The translations under genes were made by a program, and so were the position numbers. From contig JAUJPP010000007.1 in assembly GCA_030562195.1 (NCBI GenBank), positions 20,333,769-20,397,768 of the forward strand: a DNA stretch of 64,000 nt, read 5' to 3'. This document shows positions 14,201-27,003 of the stretch, in pieces. Origin of the DNA: Nipponacmea schrenckii (taxonomy: Eukaryota > Mollusca > Gastropoda > Lottiidae). The first letter of the stretch is position 1; every line of letters begins with the position of its first letter. A model generated the notes under the pieces. The model searched no databases, was not told the origin of the DNA, and saw only the letters and a list, made by a program, of their open reading frames with translations.

Positions 14201-15882
14201 ATGTGCTTTCTATTTGGAGACTAAAGGGAGATAACTCTATTTTATTTATTGTAGAAGGATGTCCAGGCTACTATGATTTTCTGTGTAGTAATTTATTATG
14301 TATTGATCAAGAATTAATGTGTGATACAGTAGATCATTGTGGTGATGGTTCCGATGAAATTCCTATCTTAGATTGTTCAGCATCAGGTCAGTTATATGTT
14401 CAAAGAACATTGTATTTTATATGGGATAAACTTACTGGCATTATGGCCTCTATGATAAGGATGACAAATTAACAAATAGTAGCTTGTAGGTCATAATTTA
14501 CCTGATTTTAGAAGTTGTATTGTTTTTATTTACAGCATTATGGAAATTGAGTTTTAAATGGTCTGTCCCAGATTTTATTGGTAAGTTTTTGATGTGCATA
14601 TAAACTAGGATTGATTTGACATAAATTTCATCCTGTTACCTGATTTAAATTTGTTCAATAATGTTATTTATCTTACTAAAGGGCTTGGCAAATAATAAAT
14701 CTTTACTCACTTACAGATAAAAAGTTTTCTTTTAAAATCTTGTGAAACTTCGTCAATGTTGGACTAAATATTTTCAACGCTAATTATCTGCCATTCAAAA
14801 TATCATATGAATATTCTCAACAATTAAGTGAGTCATTTTATAGAAATTTTAACCAGAATGCAGATTGGATACAAAAAGTGTGTCTGTGTTACATTCTAAG
14901 AAGAGTGAAATTAATTGTAGTTATAAAGATTAAAAATTATTCTGTTTGTATATTCTGTATTTAAAGGTGAATTATCAACAATAAAGAGTATTAAAACAGA
15001 GAGACCATGTTATCGTGGCTTTATGTGTGTTAGTGGTAGAGAGTGTATAGCCAAATCAAAACGTTGTGATGGTATTAGAAATTGTATTGATGGATCTGAT
15101 GAACATAGATGCTGTAAGTTGAACAATTTGTTGTTGTTATTTTGTTCTCAATACATATTTTATGCTTATTTTAAAAAAATAGGATTATGTGCTTATTTAG
15201 TTTATACGGTGGCTGTTATACGCCACAGAATTTACAAAATGCTTTTTTTTTCATGTGGTAGTGATTTTGACTTTTGTATTACAAACTTGACTTTTCACCT
15301 AGGTGAAAATACTTTCCACCTGGGTGAAAAGTCCAGACATAAACATCAAACGACATGTTTAAGTCGAAAAATTTGATTCACCCCGGTGAAAAGTCGAAAA
15401 ATTTGATGTTTAAGTCGAGAATTTTCACCCAGGTGGAAAGTATTTTCACCCTGGTGAAAATTCGAAACATTTGATGTTTAAGTCTGGACTTTTCACCCAG
15501 GTGGAAAGTATTTTCACCTTGGTGAAAAGTCGAAAAATTTGATGTTTAAGTTGAGACTGTTCACCAAGGTGGAAAGTATTTTCACCCTGGTGAAAAGTCA
15601 AGTTTAAAATACAAAAGTCAAAATCACTACCACATAAAAAAAATAAAATGCCCCTATTAGTAAGATTTAGAAGATTTGACAGATAACTAATGTCTGATAA
15701 CGATATTTATGCACATTGGATTACTGTTAATATAAAATTAATTCGATTTTTTGGAAAATAATTGATATGTTTTAATTTATTTTACAGATGCAAGAGCTGC
15801 AAATTCAAGTCAGCATAATTTTCAGCTCAACTCTTTATTGATATTATTATTATTATTTATAAACAAATATGTGATATGTTAA
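5283..15882 (+). CDS. CUB/LDLa cell-surface protein, GPI-anchor-like tail (5' exon missing)
   Basis: Twelve exons join in frame: 5283-5354, 5885-6134, 6544-6725, 7549-7745, 12491-12659, 12960-12989, 13201-13371, 13837-14049, 14255-14386, 14536-14580, 14967-15113 and 15788-15882, giving 567 residues. Exon 5283 encodes a hydrophobic segment (NWLPIFILISHIQA) fitting the end of a signal peptide. Exons 5885 and 6544 form a degenerate Cys-rich CUB-like domain. Exons 7549 and 12491 form a CUB domain (SPNFPNGY, FDDWDIAPNSQVKVYDG). Exons 13201 and 13837 form a third. Two six-cysteine LDL-receptor class A modules follow, with the calcium-site motifs DHCGDGSDE and NCIDGSDE. The last exon encodes a small-residue/polar stretch (ARAANSSQHN), then LLILLLLFINKYVIC and stop, as in a GPI-attachment signal; a very short transmembrane anchor is the alternative. 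Domain order recalls Neto/LRP12-type receptors, but I cannot name an orthologue. The gene is paralogous to the gene at 19643-27003. Confidence 0.85.
7746..12490 (+). other. Large intron of the CUB/LDLa gene
   Basis: A 4.7-kb intron splitting the second CUB domain, bounded by GTAAGT at 7746 and TTTTCAG at 12490. It contains the 23-bp minisatellite at 9563-9911 and otherwise AT-rich sequence in which I see no exon. The equivalent intron in the paralogue (24048-24381) is only about 330 bp, so it has expanded here. Confidence 0.8.
9563..9911. repeat. 23-bp minisatellite, about 15 copies
   Basis: Tandem copies of ACCATGGCCATTTACCATTC plus CAT, with a few indels near 9790-9900. It lies inside an intron of the CUB/LDLa gene. 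The unit has no stop in any forward frame and its length is not a multiple of three, so three overlapping frames stay open and give artificial proteins rich in MAIYHSIPWPF. Confidence 0.97.
13633..13850 (+). repeat. 39-bp minisatellite made from an intron-exon junction
   Basis: Copies start at 13678, 13717, 13756, 13795 and 13834, each beginning GTAGGTTGGATA followed by CAGAAGAGTT or a close variant; a more diverged partial copy lies at about 13633. The last copy is the true 3' splice site and first codons of the exon at 13837. The preceding four are duplicated acceptors. They read AGT TAA where the true exon reads AGT AAA, so splicing to any of them would meet a stop at once. Confidence 0.93.
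15240..15650. mobile_element. Foldback (long inverted repeat) element in last intron
   Basis: The ends are long inverted repeats. The left arm carries ATGTGGTAGTGATTTTGACT from about 15254 and the right arm ends with the complement of the same sequence at 15636. The arms match with minor differences for over 100 bp. The middle holds repeated blocks of GTGAAAAGTCGAAAAATTTG and CACCCAGGTGGAAAG, so the whole element can fold into a nested hairpin. It lies between the second LDLa exon and the GPI-tail exon. No transposase is encoded; a MITE or foldback element is the likely class. Confidence 0.8.
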
Positions 15883-18800
15883 ATTATTATGAGTTTTGCC
15901 TTATTTCTGTGGGTTTGTCTATTTACTCAAAACAACTCATCATATACAAAACTAAGGGTCAACCTTGATTTCTGACACTTTTTAATAATAATTGATTTAG
16001 TATGCTTACCTGTTATTTGTAATAGCTTTGCAACCAACATTGATAACCACACAACTATTCCTGATTTGAAGGCAGGAATATTCGAAATTCTGAAAAATGC
16101 TTACTTTTGAATGAAATGCTATTACATGAGTTGAATGAGTAAAAAGACAAACTCCATATCTATTATACTTTCCATTGTGTCTTGCCAAAGAGAATTATTA
16201 CTATTTCGTACTCCTTTTTAGCTATGTCAATTACAAAACACAACCTGGTCTCTATACATATACCTGGATTTGTTTAAGTTGGTAATTGTTTAAACATATA
16301 TCTTACCAATTGTATCGACCCGAATATAAGCATCAAAAGTGGATTGTCTTCTGATTGGTAAAGTACAAATTAACAAACCACAATTATTTGATAATTTTTT
16401 GTAAAATATTTGAACGTATATACAATTTAGACATCACAGTGGTTAGAGAGTTCCAATTGAATATTTAGAAATTCTAGTTGTGCAATATGATCTATTTATA
16501 TAACTGTTTTCTGTAAAAATTGTATTATATTTCTATGTAAACATTATTACAGTAATGCATATATTTATTAATTTAAAAATTACCGTAACTTATAAAATAG
16601 TTGTAAATATTAAATATAAATGGGATATAAATATCAATCTCAAGAGATATTTCCCTGTAAAGGTTAGTTTTAAGGTCTTTTGAAATAGCCTAATCAATGA
16701 ATATATTTGTATTTTCCCAGTGTATATTTTGACGTGAAACAGAAACCTTGTTAACACATGAGAGATATTCTGATTTGTCCTGTGTTTAATTATTACAAAT
16801 TAGTGATTAAAAGTCAACATCAAACACACTATCAGTAGTATAGGCTTTGTAATTGGAATTTTTCTTAACACGGGAGATATGGTACCTATAGCATTTCATA
16901 ACCAAGCAGACAATGGTAGCCTATCACTATTCCAGGATAAAACACACACTATGTATTGAAAATTAATCCGTCCAGTACATTTTATCTTCTTTCTAAGATT
17001 TTATTGTCTATATGAAAGCATTAACCAACCACTTCTATGAAAATGTTTTCCTTTTTTTGTCACTTCATGATAGCTTTAATCATAAATTGTACAAGAAATG
17101 CATGATAATGTACATATTAATGTATGTATAAAGTTTATGTTGATGATTATTAATGTACACAATGTATTGTTGTTATTTGAGATAAATATACCAGAAAATA
17201 AATTTTTATAAATATCTAACAGTTTGCTTCCTGGCTATGGGACATTTACTTACCGGTATATTTTTTTTCAAAATTATTTTTATGCAAAAAAGAATATCTT
17301 TAAGATAGCAATGATAGTCCTAGATTGTTTTTGCTTTGTTAGAAATATAAATATTAGTGTGCAAGATAAAGAAGATAAAGGATCATTAGGAAAATCAATA
17401 GGGATCATCTACATAATGACAAACCTACAAAATAAAAAAAGACTCCATAAAGATTTTTTGTCTGTAGAGTGAGCTTGGGTTGCATCCTAAGTTATGTTCA
17501 CGAATATCGATACATATCCTCATAATGACACTGACCTGCAAAATAAAAATCAAAAGAACCTGAAGAATTGTAGCCTGTAGAGTGGGAACAAGTTGCACCC
17601 TATAGGTAATTGAGTGAAGTCAGACACCAAATAAACAGGTCCACATATCAGGTCAAATTTGCCTCTGCGTCTTCTTTAGGTTAAAAACGTAAAGAATTCA
17701 CTTTTACATAGTTGTCCCGGACGAGTTCATCCAGGTTGGGCTACCATACTTAAACGGTATTTTTAGGAAATCATCTGTTAGCCCCTAAAATGTTTGTGAT
17801 AAAATGATGGTAACAGATTGTGACATGATAGCAGTGAACAACTATAAAAAGTAAAATAAAAGCACAAAATTATTAAAGCTGTTTTAATCAATGTATAGAT
17901 GTGATAAATGTACAAATGTATTTAAAATGTAAACAAAATAGTGAATATGACTGACTACTAAAATAAATTGAAGCGAGATTTAGTTATACCTTATATTACA
18001 TAAACTAGTTTTAAAATAAAACAGTCCAAATAAAAATAATTATTTTTAATGCTTTAATAAATATTCTGCTATGGCAATATATTCTTTCATCAATTTTATG
18101 TGCTTCTTTAAATATTTGTATTAACATAATACTAATTATTAACATTGACTATAGTTCTTTTGTAAGTATTAAACATTACAGGTAACAATGACTAAATACA
18201 CAGATAAATAATAACAATTATTTTATTTACAATAACAACATCAGGCCCTGTATTTCGGGATGAGCTTGTGTAACTTAGTAGTTCTAAAATTCAACCTTAA
18301 CAACAAATATTCATTTTAAGATTTTTCTGAGAAATTAGAAGCTGATTATTTGTGGTTTTGACTATGAAACATAAAGGTTTGATTTACAAAAATGATTTTA
18401 AAAAAAAGTTAACTAAAAATAAGCATGATAAATAGTTTGAGCTTCATGGGGAATTCATAAAAGTCACAACTTTTAATTAAAAGAAGAAAACAGGTTATAT
18501 CAAAATTGTAAACTTCAACCTCTGGTTTAATATAAAATAGAAGAATTGCACTAATGACAAAAAAGCAGTGTAAACTCATAATTAAACATAACAAATTCAC
18601 TAACATTACTATTTAAATATAAAGCTATAAGATGACTTCACTGATTAAAAAAGACTAAAAAAATATTGGCTTATCACAAGTAAATGGCAATTATAACTGT
18701 TAACACTATTGCTGCTCAATGTTCAGGAAATAAGAACTATTGAAAATGTTATAAAAAAAGGTTTGATTGATACGAAAATGGAGCATGGTTCTCAAAATAT

Positions 18801-19642
18801 TAATTAAAATTAGTAGTTGTTTAGAAATACACAGTAGGCACAACTCAGTTATATACATACATATATTGCCACTTAAGTTATAAACAATTTTTATCATATT
18901 GTTTATTGTTTTCACAGAAAACTAAATTCTTCATTATAAAATATAAAGCACTAAAAAGATAAATCACAATACAGGTCACTATTATGATCATATAAAATGT
19001 ATTAGGTCTAGACTGTCTTAATCAGTCACATATTTTATCTTGGCTTTAAAAGTGCTTGGAACAGTTTTTCACTTTTCTTTATTGATAAAAAACACATCAT
19101 TGTCTTCTTTCCTTATTATATCACATACAGTTTTATTTGAGATGATACACTTTACACAATTATCAAATAAAACTGTAAAACAAATCCAAGTTTTCTTTAA
19201 AAAAACCTTCTATATGAATGTGATAGTGAACTACTTTCAATATACAGGCACTATATATAATAATAATGATAAGATATGTAAGGCAATAAAACTTGATTTT
19301 TCAAAATTTGAAAGTTAATTGATTACTAATTAACAGCATTAACTGAACCCTGTTGATAAGGTCAATATATGGTATATAGTGTATGTCATAAATAATATCA
19401 TAATTTACTGGTTAGCATTCATTCATACAGCTAGCCTAGTAATATAATTTATGAAAATACATGTAAACTAAGGATAATCATTGAAGGATTCATCTGAACC
19501 AAAAGTAGATTTAATCCTTTTGGTTTGGTCGTGTATTATACTTCATAGTTTGGTTATTCCTTTCTTATTCCTAACATGAAAAACAGCATCAAGACTTGCT
19601 ATATATCACCTATATCACTTAAGCTTAATCCTTTTCTGTCAA
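15883..19642. other. Convergent 3' flanks of the two CUB/LDLa genes
   Basis: This stretch lies between two converging stop codons and probably contains both 3' untranslated regions. It is very AT-rich with several AATAAA and TTTATT hexamers, too many to assign a poly(A) site. A diverged duplication of about 100 bp can be seen around 17400-17620 (CATAATGACA..CCTGCAAAATAAAAA and GTAGAGTGNG repeated). No further gene is recognised. Confidence 0.5.
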
Positions 19643-22600
19643 TTATACAAATATATCTGAATTTTCTTGAGGGTCATCAGCATTGACCTGTAGATTTATA
19701 ACAAGATTTTGTGTGGATTCACTAAGTCGTGAGTTATCAGATACGCTCTGCTCCGATCGAGGATCAGTATAAGAAGCACGTTCTGACCTGGAAGGATTTG
19801 TTGATCCTTGTGGAGGAGAGGGTGGTGGGGGCGGTAATGATTCTTGAACACTTTGAGCACCAGGAGAGTAAGGAGAATCCCTAGATCTAGAGTTAACTCC
19901 CCTTCTATCTTGTCGTTTTCTGTGATTTTGTTCAGTACTGCTTGATGAACCCTCAGATGCAGGATGTCTATGTCTTGGAGATCTAACACGTGACTCACTA
20001 GATTCACCATTAGATGTCTGTCCATCAGTACTCGATCTCTTCTTCTGGTTCTTTTTCCTTGTGACATATTCTTGTAATGCTCTACTGGTATCAATGTCAT
20101 AGGGAGCTGAAGGAACAGCTGAAGGAACAGCAGCTTGATTCTCTGGATCATACCTCATTCCACATTCCTTTGGTGTGACTGGCTGTTGAGGTGGTGCATG
20201 ACCTTGAGAGTGCTCACCTTGTACTTCGTTTGGCTTATCTCCCAAAGCATTGGCACTTACGATAAAGTCATCTTGAGGCTTATTCCGCGATGATCTAGAT
20301 GTTGAATGAGGAACACTTGATGGTACTGATTCACCTGGCCAATTGGGATTACCAGTAATTGTAGCTGCTGATGAGCTAGAAGATGAGGAGATCTGACGGG
20401 GTCTTTGATGGTAAGAGCTATCAGTGGAAGTACTTAATTCTGATACAGGTCTAGCAGCTGAGGCTGTAGTTTCAGTGGAACTAGATGAGAGATTATGAGA
20501 TATAGATGGTAGATCACCAGTAGAACTAATAGCTTCTTCATAAGTAGGAGGTTGAATAATACCATCTTCAGCATTAGACCACATGAAAGCCTGGAAATAT
20601 CAAATCTTGTGGTTACAAATGGAAATTGCACAAGAGTTTGCTCATTTAATAAAGTTTTAATAGTGTAGGTAAAAATAACAGAGGCATAAATCTACAGCTT
20701 GTGCAAATTAAGCCACATTTAAATCCATAGTTTAAACAATGATTTATTGACTTACCATATTAAGGTGTCCAATAGGTGTTGATCGTATAACTTCATCATA
20801 AGTTGGTGGTGAATCTTGAGATATAGTTAAATTCATACTGATTCTCTGCTGACGACTTCTGTGACCTGTTAATAAAATGATGTAACTTGAGATTGACAAA
20901 AGTCTTAAAGTCAACATTAAAGTGTTGGAAGCTTGCATCCTATTATGCAAGAATTAGAACTGTACAAGGTTTTCATGTATATCACCAAGTAATAGGTAGA
21001 TTTATTAGAGATTTTTCAAATAATTTCATCTTACAGAATTTACAATAGATAGTCATTAACAGGGCTGTTGATTTGGTGTTTCCTCAATCAGACATTAATA
21101 TCAGATTAAATAAAATGATGCTACTTAAAGATATGTCTTCTGTAACTGAAGTATCAATTTATCTTAACCTTTTACTTGCACCTGGTTTTATCATAAATTT
21201 TTAATTTATGACCTAAGCCAGTGCTTTTATGAGATTATGTTCTCATGTCACCATCTTTCAGTCTTACTGTCCTACTTTCTAAATAAGTAGATCCCAAAGT
21301 GAGAGCATGTAATAACCACATCTGATAATTGTGATTATTATATGTTTAAAGTAAACTTACGTCTGCCTCTGCCACCACTGCTCTGAGAATTGTTTGAGGA
21401 TACAGTACTGTTTCTCTGAGAATCATCAGGTATTGTACTTTGTAAACGTCGACATCTTCGAATAAATATAATCAGTAAACAAATAACTACTATCAAAAAT
21501 ACTGATATTACTATAGGTATAATAACACCAACACTTAGGGTATAGGAATTTGGTGAATCTTCTGGTCTTGTATAGGTTCCTACAAAATAACAAGTTCATT
21601 GATTTTCTCATTCTTTTCTTCTGAATACAAGAACTTATTTTATTCTGCTGAAACATCTTTAGGAAATCTAAAGGAGCGAATAGTATTAGTATAGTATTAG
21701 GATATATTTAAAAGAAAATGACTCAAATATGATGGACAACAACAAGCCACCAACTGTTGAAATATCTTGCTATGGAATATGCATTGTTACCATATCATGG
21801 TGTCTGTGTAATGTCAACCAGGACAGGGTGCGCAATATTAAACATAGATTTTACCAGATATATTAGAGGATAATTATACAAGCCTGCACATTATATTAAA
21901 ACATTAAGTATTAACTTACTACAAGAAAATTTTTCATCTGATCCATCTCCACAATGATTATAACCATCACATACAAATTGGGAATTTATACATTTTTTAT
22001 TATCACAGCTAAAAAACCTTTCTCCAACACATTCTCCTGTAGATAAAAGTGAAACTTATAGTTGTCAAAAGAAATTTAAAATGACCAAGAAGATAAAGAT
22101 AGCTTACCAGGCAAGGTAACATATCTCCACAATCAGCATTGGTGAATCATTTTTTCCCTTGATTTATAGCATCTTGATATACAAACAAACCTTTCATCTA
22201 AATTGTCAAAATCGAACTTGCTCGCAACAAGTTTTATCAAAATCCATTGAAAATTGTAGCCTCCATTGTGTCTACAACAAATGTGGGCAGACAAACAGAC
22301 GGACAGGGTGACGACAATATTTGTCCACATATTCATGTGGGCGTATAAAAATAGTTAACCTTTGTATTTCTAAATGTAAAGTAGAAAAGATTAGCAGTGA
22401 TCAACAAAGGGAATTTTTTTCAAGACTTGGTAGCTGACCTGATAAGCATGAGAGTAAAGAAAAGTTTCAAAATGGGAAGCATTAAAGAATTAAGCTATTT
22501 TCTTTATTTTATCATCCCTATAGTATCTGGTTATATGTTATTAAGTTTTAAAATATATTCCAAACAAACTAACTAAAATAATATCAATGCTAATTGATGT

Positions 22601-25600
22601 AAAAATTGTAGAATATAAAGGTAACTTACCATTTTTATAAGAAGCATATGTAAGAATAAAATCTTTGGCATCTCGATATCGACCATATAGTCTTATATAT
22701 AACCCTGTTTTAGAATCATGACCATACAGACTACTAGCATCAACAGTTCCTGGTCTAACAGAGGCTTTCAGAGTTCCTTGTGATGTTAAACCATCCCTTA
22801 TCTCCAGACGATTATGAGAGTCATAATCTGTAGAGAAAACACAAAAATCTATAAGAAAACTTTTGTTTCATTAAAATGGTTTAGGGCCAGATTCTTGTCC
22901 TGACTTACCATCTTCATATATAACATGAAATACCTTTTCTGGGTATACTCTGATTTTATTCTTGCTATTCATTGTTTGAATTAAAAATAGGACTAATTTT
23001 TTTCATGCTGGCGAATACATACTACCCTTGCATAACTACAGAAAGAAGAAGTCTAGTATAAAACAGAGATTGCAGTGTTTTCACTCTTAATTATTAAGTT
23101 GCTCTGAATTTGAATCCACTGTTCGTGAACCTTCAAGAATTTTTATTTGTTAAGTTTGTGCAAGTATAAACTTATAGTATAAAATAGACCTTGAATCTCC
23201 TAATAAGATATCTGAAGATAATACACTAGAATTTCACTGTACCTCTTATGCTTTCAAAAGCTTCTAATTTACAGTAGACAGCATCATAACCTTTCTGTAC
23301 TTTAACAACCCATATACAGTCATAGAAATCATTGATATTACTAGATGGTTGAAACATTAGAGTACCACCATCTCTGTTTAATATATATTCACCACAATCT
23401 AGAATTAATAATAATAATAATCACAGTTTGATCATAGTCATATACATAGTTTATAGTAAAATTGAAATAATTCAAGAGATATCAATCTAACCAAAGAAGA
23501 CCATGCACATATAAAATTGCATTATCCAGTCTACTCACTTGTTTCACGCCTTTGAACATATTTTCTCTCTGAAAAAGAGTAGAGTCAGATGATTAGGGTT
23601 TAATCAGAGAGCTAAGGTTTGCTTATATCTAGTATCTAACAAACAAGTTTCACATTATTCATTATCAAAGTATTTATTTATATACAATAAATCTTATGCT
23701 GGGACCAATAATTTATAGCAAAGATATTCTATAATTATACAGAAATTATCAGTGTAAGTAATAATAATCATTTCAAATTGGCATGTCTGGGAAAACTGAA
23801 CACGTCACAAGTTACACTGACTTTCTACATATCTATAAGATGCTACAGGAAATGCATCAATTCAAATAAATAATCATTACTTACTGTCATAAAATTTATA
23901 AGAAAGTTTGAAACCCATATAACTTCTGATTTGTGATGTTGAACTTTTACCAGTTTTAAAATGTAACTTTATATATGGTCCATTAGACAATACAGATGGT
24001 CTATTAGCTGAGCCTTTTATTGGACCTTGGATATTTGTATTCTCAAACTGTAAATGTACATGTATACAGAAACTGAATACTCAAAATTCTAAATAAGTAT
24101 GGATACTTACATTTCATAAACATTTTTAAACAATAATTCACAAAGTATATATGCTAGGAGAGATTTTCTTACTGTTTTAAAAAAAATATAGCACTAAAAA
24201 ATCACACAACAATTTCTATTGCTTAACTGATGAACATAGCTGTATATGTTTAACTTCTTCAATTTTCAGAATAAGAGGCATTTTTATTTTATATTTATAC
24301 AAAGGATTTCGGGGGGATTACTTAAGGTGATTGTCACACAAAAATTTCAGCCTTAAAGATATATATTTATAGCAAAAATACCTGAATAGTACTGTAAGGG
24401 GAAAGATTCCAGTCATCAAAAACTAAAAATACATAATCTTCATGATTGACAGCTCGAAATTCATAAATATACTCCTCGGAATTTTCAGCATAATACTTAG
24501 GAAAGAATGGTGACATGACAATTTGGTTATATCCAGTATGACTATCTTGAGATGATCCTTTATATACCTCTTTCTTTTCTAAAATATAAAATATCATAAA
24601 ACAACTTTACATATGCAAGCACCAGGACTATTGTTAATATTAGATGTAAAAGAATTGGAGATTACCATATTCCAAAGTTGAGATTTTGAGGTTGCTAATG
24701 GTTGCATGGCCAGTGCTTATATTTAATCCCTTAGTTCCCGAGATTTATTGTACACAGGCTACTCCAACAGAGTTAAATCCATAGTCATATGTCATCAATA
24801 GACATTGAGTCTTTACTTGTTATCTATTTTGATAATCTGTCAAGGTATGCATCATCCTTTACATTATAGTCAACTGATGGATAATCCAGAGTTGTAGATT
24901 AGCCATTTTGGGACCTACTTGTGATGGCGGATTGAAGTTTCGAGAGGTGCTGAGGGTTTCCTTTTACAGATTTGTTTAGGACTACAATATGTAAGTTTAG
25001 AGAGGATGTCAGTTTATAGGTGCAGTTTGTACAGGCTAGTATTATTTTTACTGTATAACCTACCTTCAACACTCAGTTGTAGAGTAATGTTTACATGTTT
25101 ATTTTGAATACCATTGGAACAGAAGACAATATACATTGTTTTAGACTCAGATCTATAAACATCAAATGGTCCAGTGAAATATTTCGTTGTTTCATTTCGA
25201 TAGTCTGGATCAAACACATGCAGATATGTACATCTAAAATACAAAAAATGCACCTGATTAACTTGAAAATAGACTCATATGGCACCATAAAAAACAAGTG
25301 GTTGTCTAACAAGATACACCCACTTTAAAGTATATTTCTGTTTAACACAGGTTGGAACTCCAACATTATTTGGGCCTTATCCAAGATCTCATTAATATAA
25401 TTTAACCAAATTCAAATCAGACGATAACTGTAGTCTCTATCACGTTCACAAGCAAATTTTGATGCATTTTGACTTAGTCAAGGACAATAACTCCAAAACA
25501 GTTCACTGAAATATCGTCAATGAAAATGGTAACACCTAATTTTATTCAAATCAAATAAAAACTGCAGTCTCACAACTCAATTTTGATGTGTTTTGATAAA

Positions 25601-27003
25601 ATCAAGTGCAATGACAAAAAGAAATTAATCAAAAAATTGTCAATATAATTTGTCCAAGATGGCGTCAATATAAATGATCACACCAAATTTCATTAAAATC
25701 AGAAGAAAACTGCAGTCTCTATCACCTTCAAAAGCCAATTTCACTGGACCCTGGATCAGACATATGTGGTTCCAAACCATTCTAGCAAAATTAAGTGTTG
25801 GATAATGTCACAAATTACTCTTTGTAATAAGACTATAGGAGATATTCATCAAACTACATATAATTACATATATAAGGACTTTGCATTTGTAACCTAATAA
25901 AACATGTAGTTTTAGTGGAATTTCATAAACCCAGAAATCTTATAATAAACTGGAATGGTGAAAAACCCTTTTAGAATACCTTCAACATATTTGACCTTGA
26001 CTTACCCTTGAGTACATTGACTTGTAGTTACATCATGTTGTTTATGACATGTAGAAAAAGATAGGTAAGGTGATAAAGTTGTTAGATTTAGTTTACAACT
26101 GACACAGGTAGTAAACCTCATTAAACATTGTTGTTCAACATTTTCTTTAACACTAAAATATATATTCATACTACTTCCTACACTAGGTAGATGATCTCCA
26201 TTTGGTACAAATCTATGATCTTTTTTACACAGGTCCAAATCTGTAAGAAATGATAAGTTTTAATAGTAAGCTTATACGACCAATATTAAAGTTTCATGAG
26301 CTACTATGAAGATAGTCTAAGACACACAAAATTTTCATCTCTGATCTTTTTATTAACCACCTTTTCACCAAACATTATGATTTCTAAAAGTAAAGGAGTT
26401 GCAAGAAAGACTGGTGTAAAACACTGATACAACAGTAAAATTTTCTTTATCTTATAATACTAGGGTGCTTAAAGTTACTTCCACCTTTATCTAAGAAGCT
26501 AGAAAATGTAAATTGTGAACATGATAGACAGACATCTGGATGCCAACAGTATACCTCCATATACACAGATGGGCAGGTTTATGAACAATAAAAAGAACTT
26601 ACTTTTGGATCTTTGTGTATAACTAAACTCTATCAGCATCAACAATATACCTACAAATCAAATATATGTTTATCATAACAGCATGTATTTCACTATCTAC
26701 TTGCTACACATGTCGTTTAATATGTTTCCAAGTTTGAATTGATATTTTTGATACATTAACATCTTATAAACAGTTGAACACTTTGTTACTATCATTTGAA
26801 ATCTAATATATGATAAAACATTCAAGGCTAAATTTCTAATTGTTTTATATAATAACATGAAAGATAATGTCACCAACAGAAACTCAATTATGGAATGATC
26901 AAACATAGTTTTCATAAATAACATTTCAAGTTTATTCCACGAAAGGAAAAAACACATATTAGTGGTACTTACTTAAAAATATGATACAATTAACTCTCTC
27001 CAT
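19643..27003 (-). CDS. CUB/LDLa single-pass receptor with PPxY cytoplasmic tail (complete)
   Basis: Thirteen exons join in frame: 27003-26973, 26650-26603, 26240-26006, 25233-25064, 24578-24382, 24047-23885, 23568-23539, 23398-23243, 22827-22630, 22036-21920, 21579-21361, 20865-20756 and 20590-19643, giving 873 residues. A signal peptide ([20 protein letters not shown]) is followed by a Cys-rich CUB-like domain (about 27-162), a CUB domain (163-282), a third (293-410), one LDLa module (411-449, ending [12 protein letters not shown]), a transmembrane helix (about 465-488) with RRCRR as stop-transfer, and a tail of about 385 residues. The tail has two PPxY motifs (PPTYDEV at 541, PPTYEEA at 572), Ser-rich and polyproline stretches, and ends in SDIFV, which fits a class II PDZ ligand. 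In known proteins PPxY binds WW domains such as those of NEDD4-family ligases. No orthologue can be named; the architecture resembles Neto/LRP12-like receptors. Confidence 0.9.
22097..22352 (+). mobile_element. Pearl-like (Helentron-type) non-autonomous element, short copy
   Basis: The left end AGATAGCTTACCAGGCAAGG matches the left end of the large element at 28854. The right end has a degenerate ACAGACGGACAGGG tract, then GTGACGACAATAT and the terminal hairpin CCACATATTCATGTGGGCGT with TATAAAAAT. It is a compact copy with little or no core repeat, lying in the intron between the LDLa exon and the third CUB domain of the - strand gene. Confidence 0.75.
25301..25755 (+). mobile_element. Pearl-like element, 5' part only
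   Basis: It begins GTTGTCTAACAAGATACACC and continues as the element at 55082 (CTCCAACATTATTTGGG, CCAAGATCTCATTAATATAA). It carries about two copies of a core repeat (TCAAGTGCAATGACAAAAAG type), then ends without the terminal GGGCGTAT hairpin. It sits in an intron of the - strand CUB/LDLa gene and is probably truncated. Confidence 0.65.

Noticed and set aside
19696..20151. 151-codon frame in the last exon of the - strand CUB/LDLa gene
   Set aside because: It is a shadow in another frame of the cytoplasmic-tail exon, whose own frame joins upstream exons and carries PPxY motifs.
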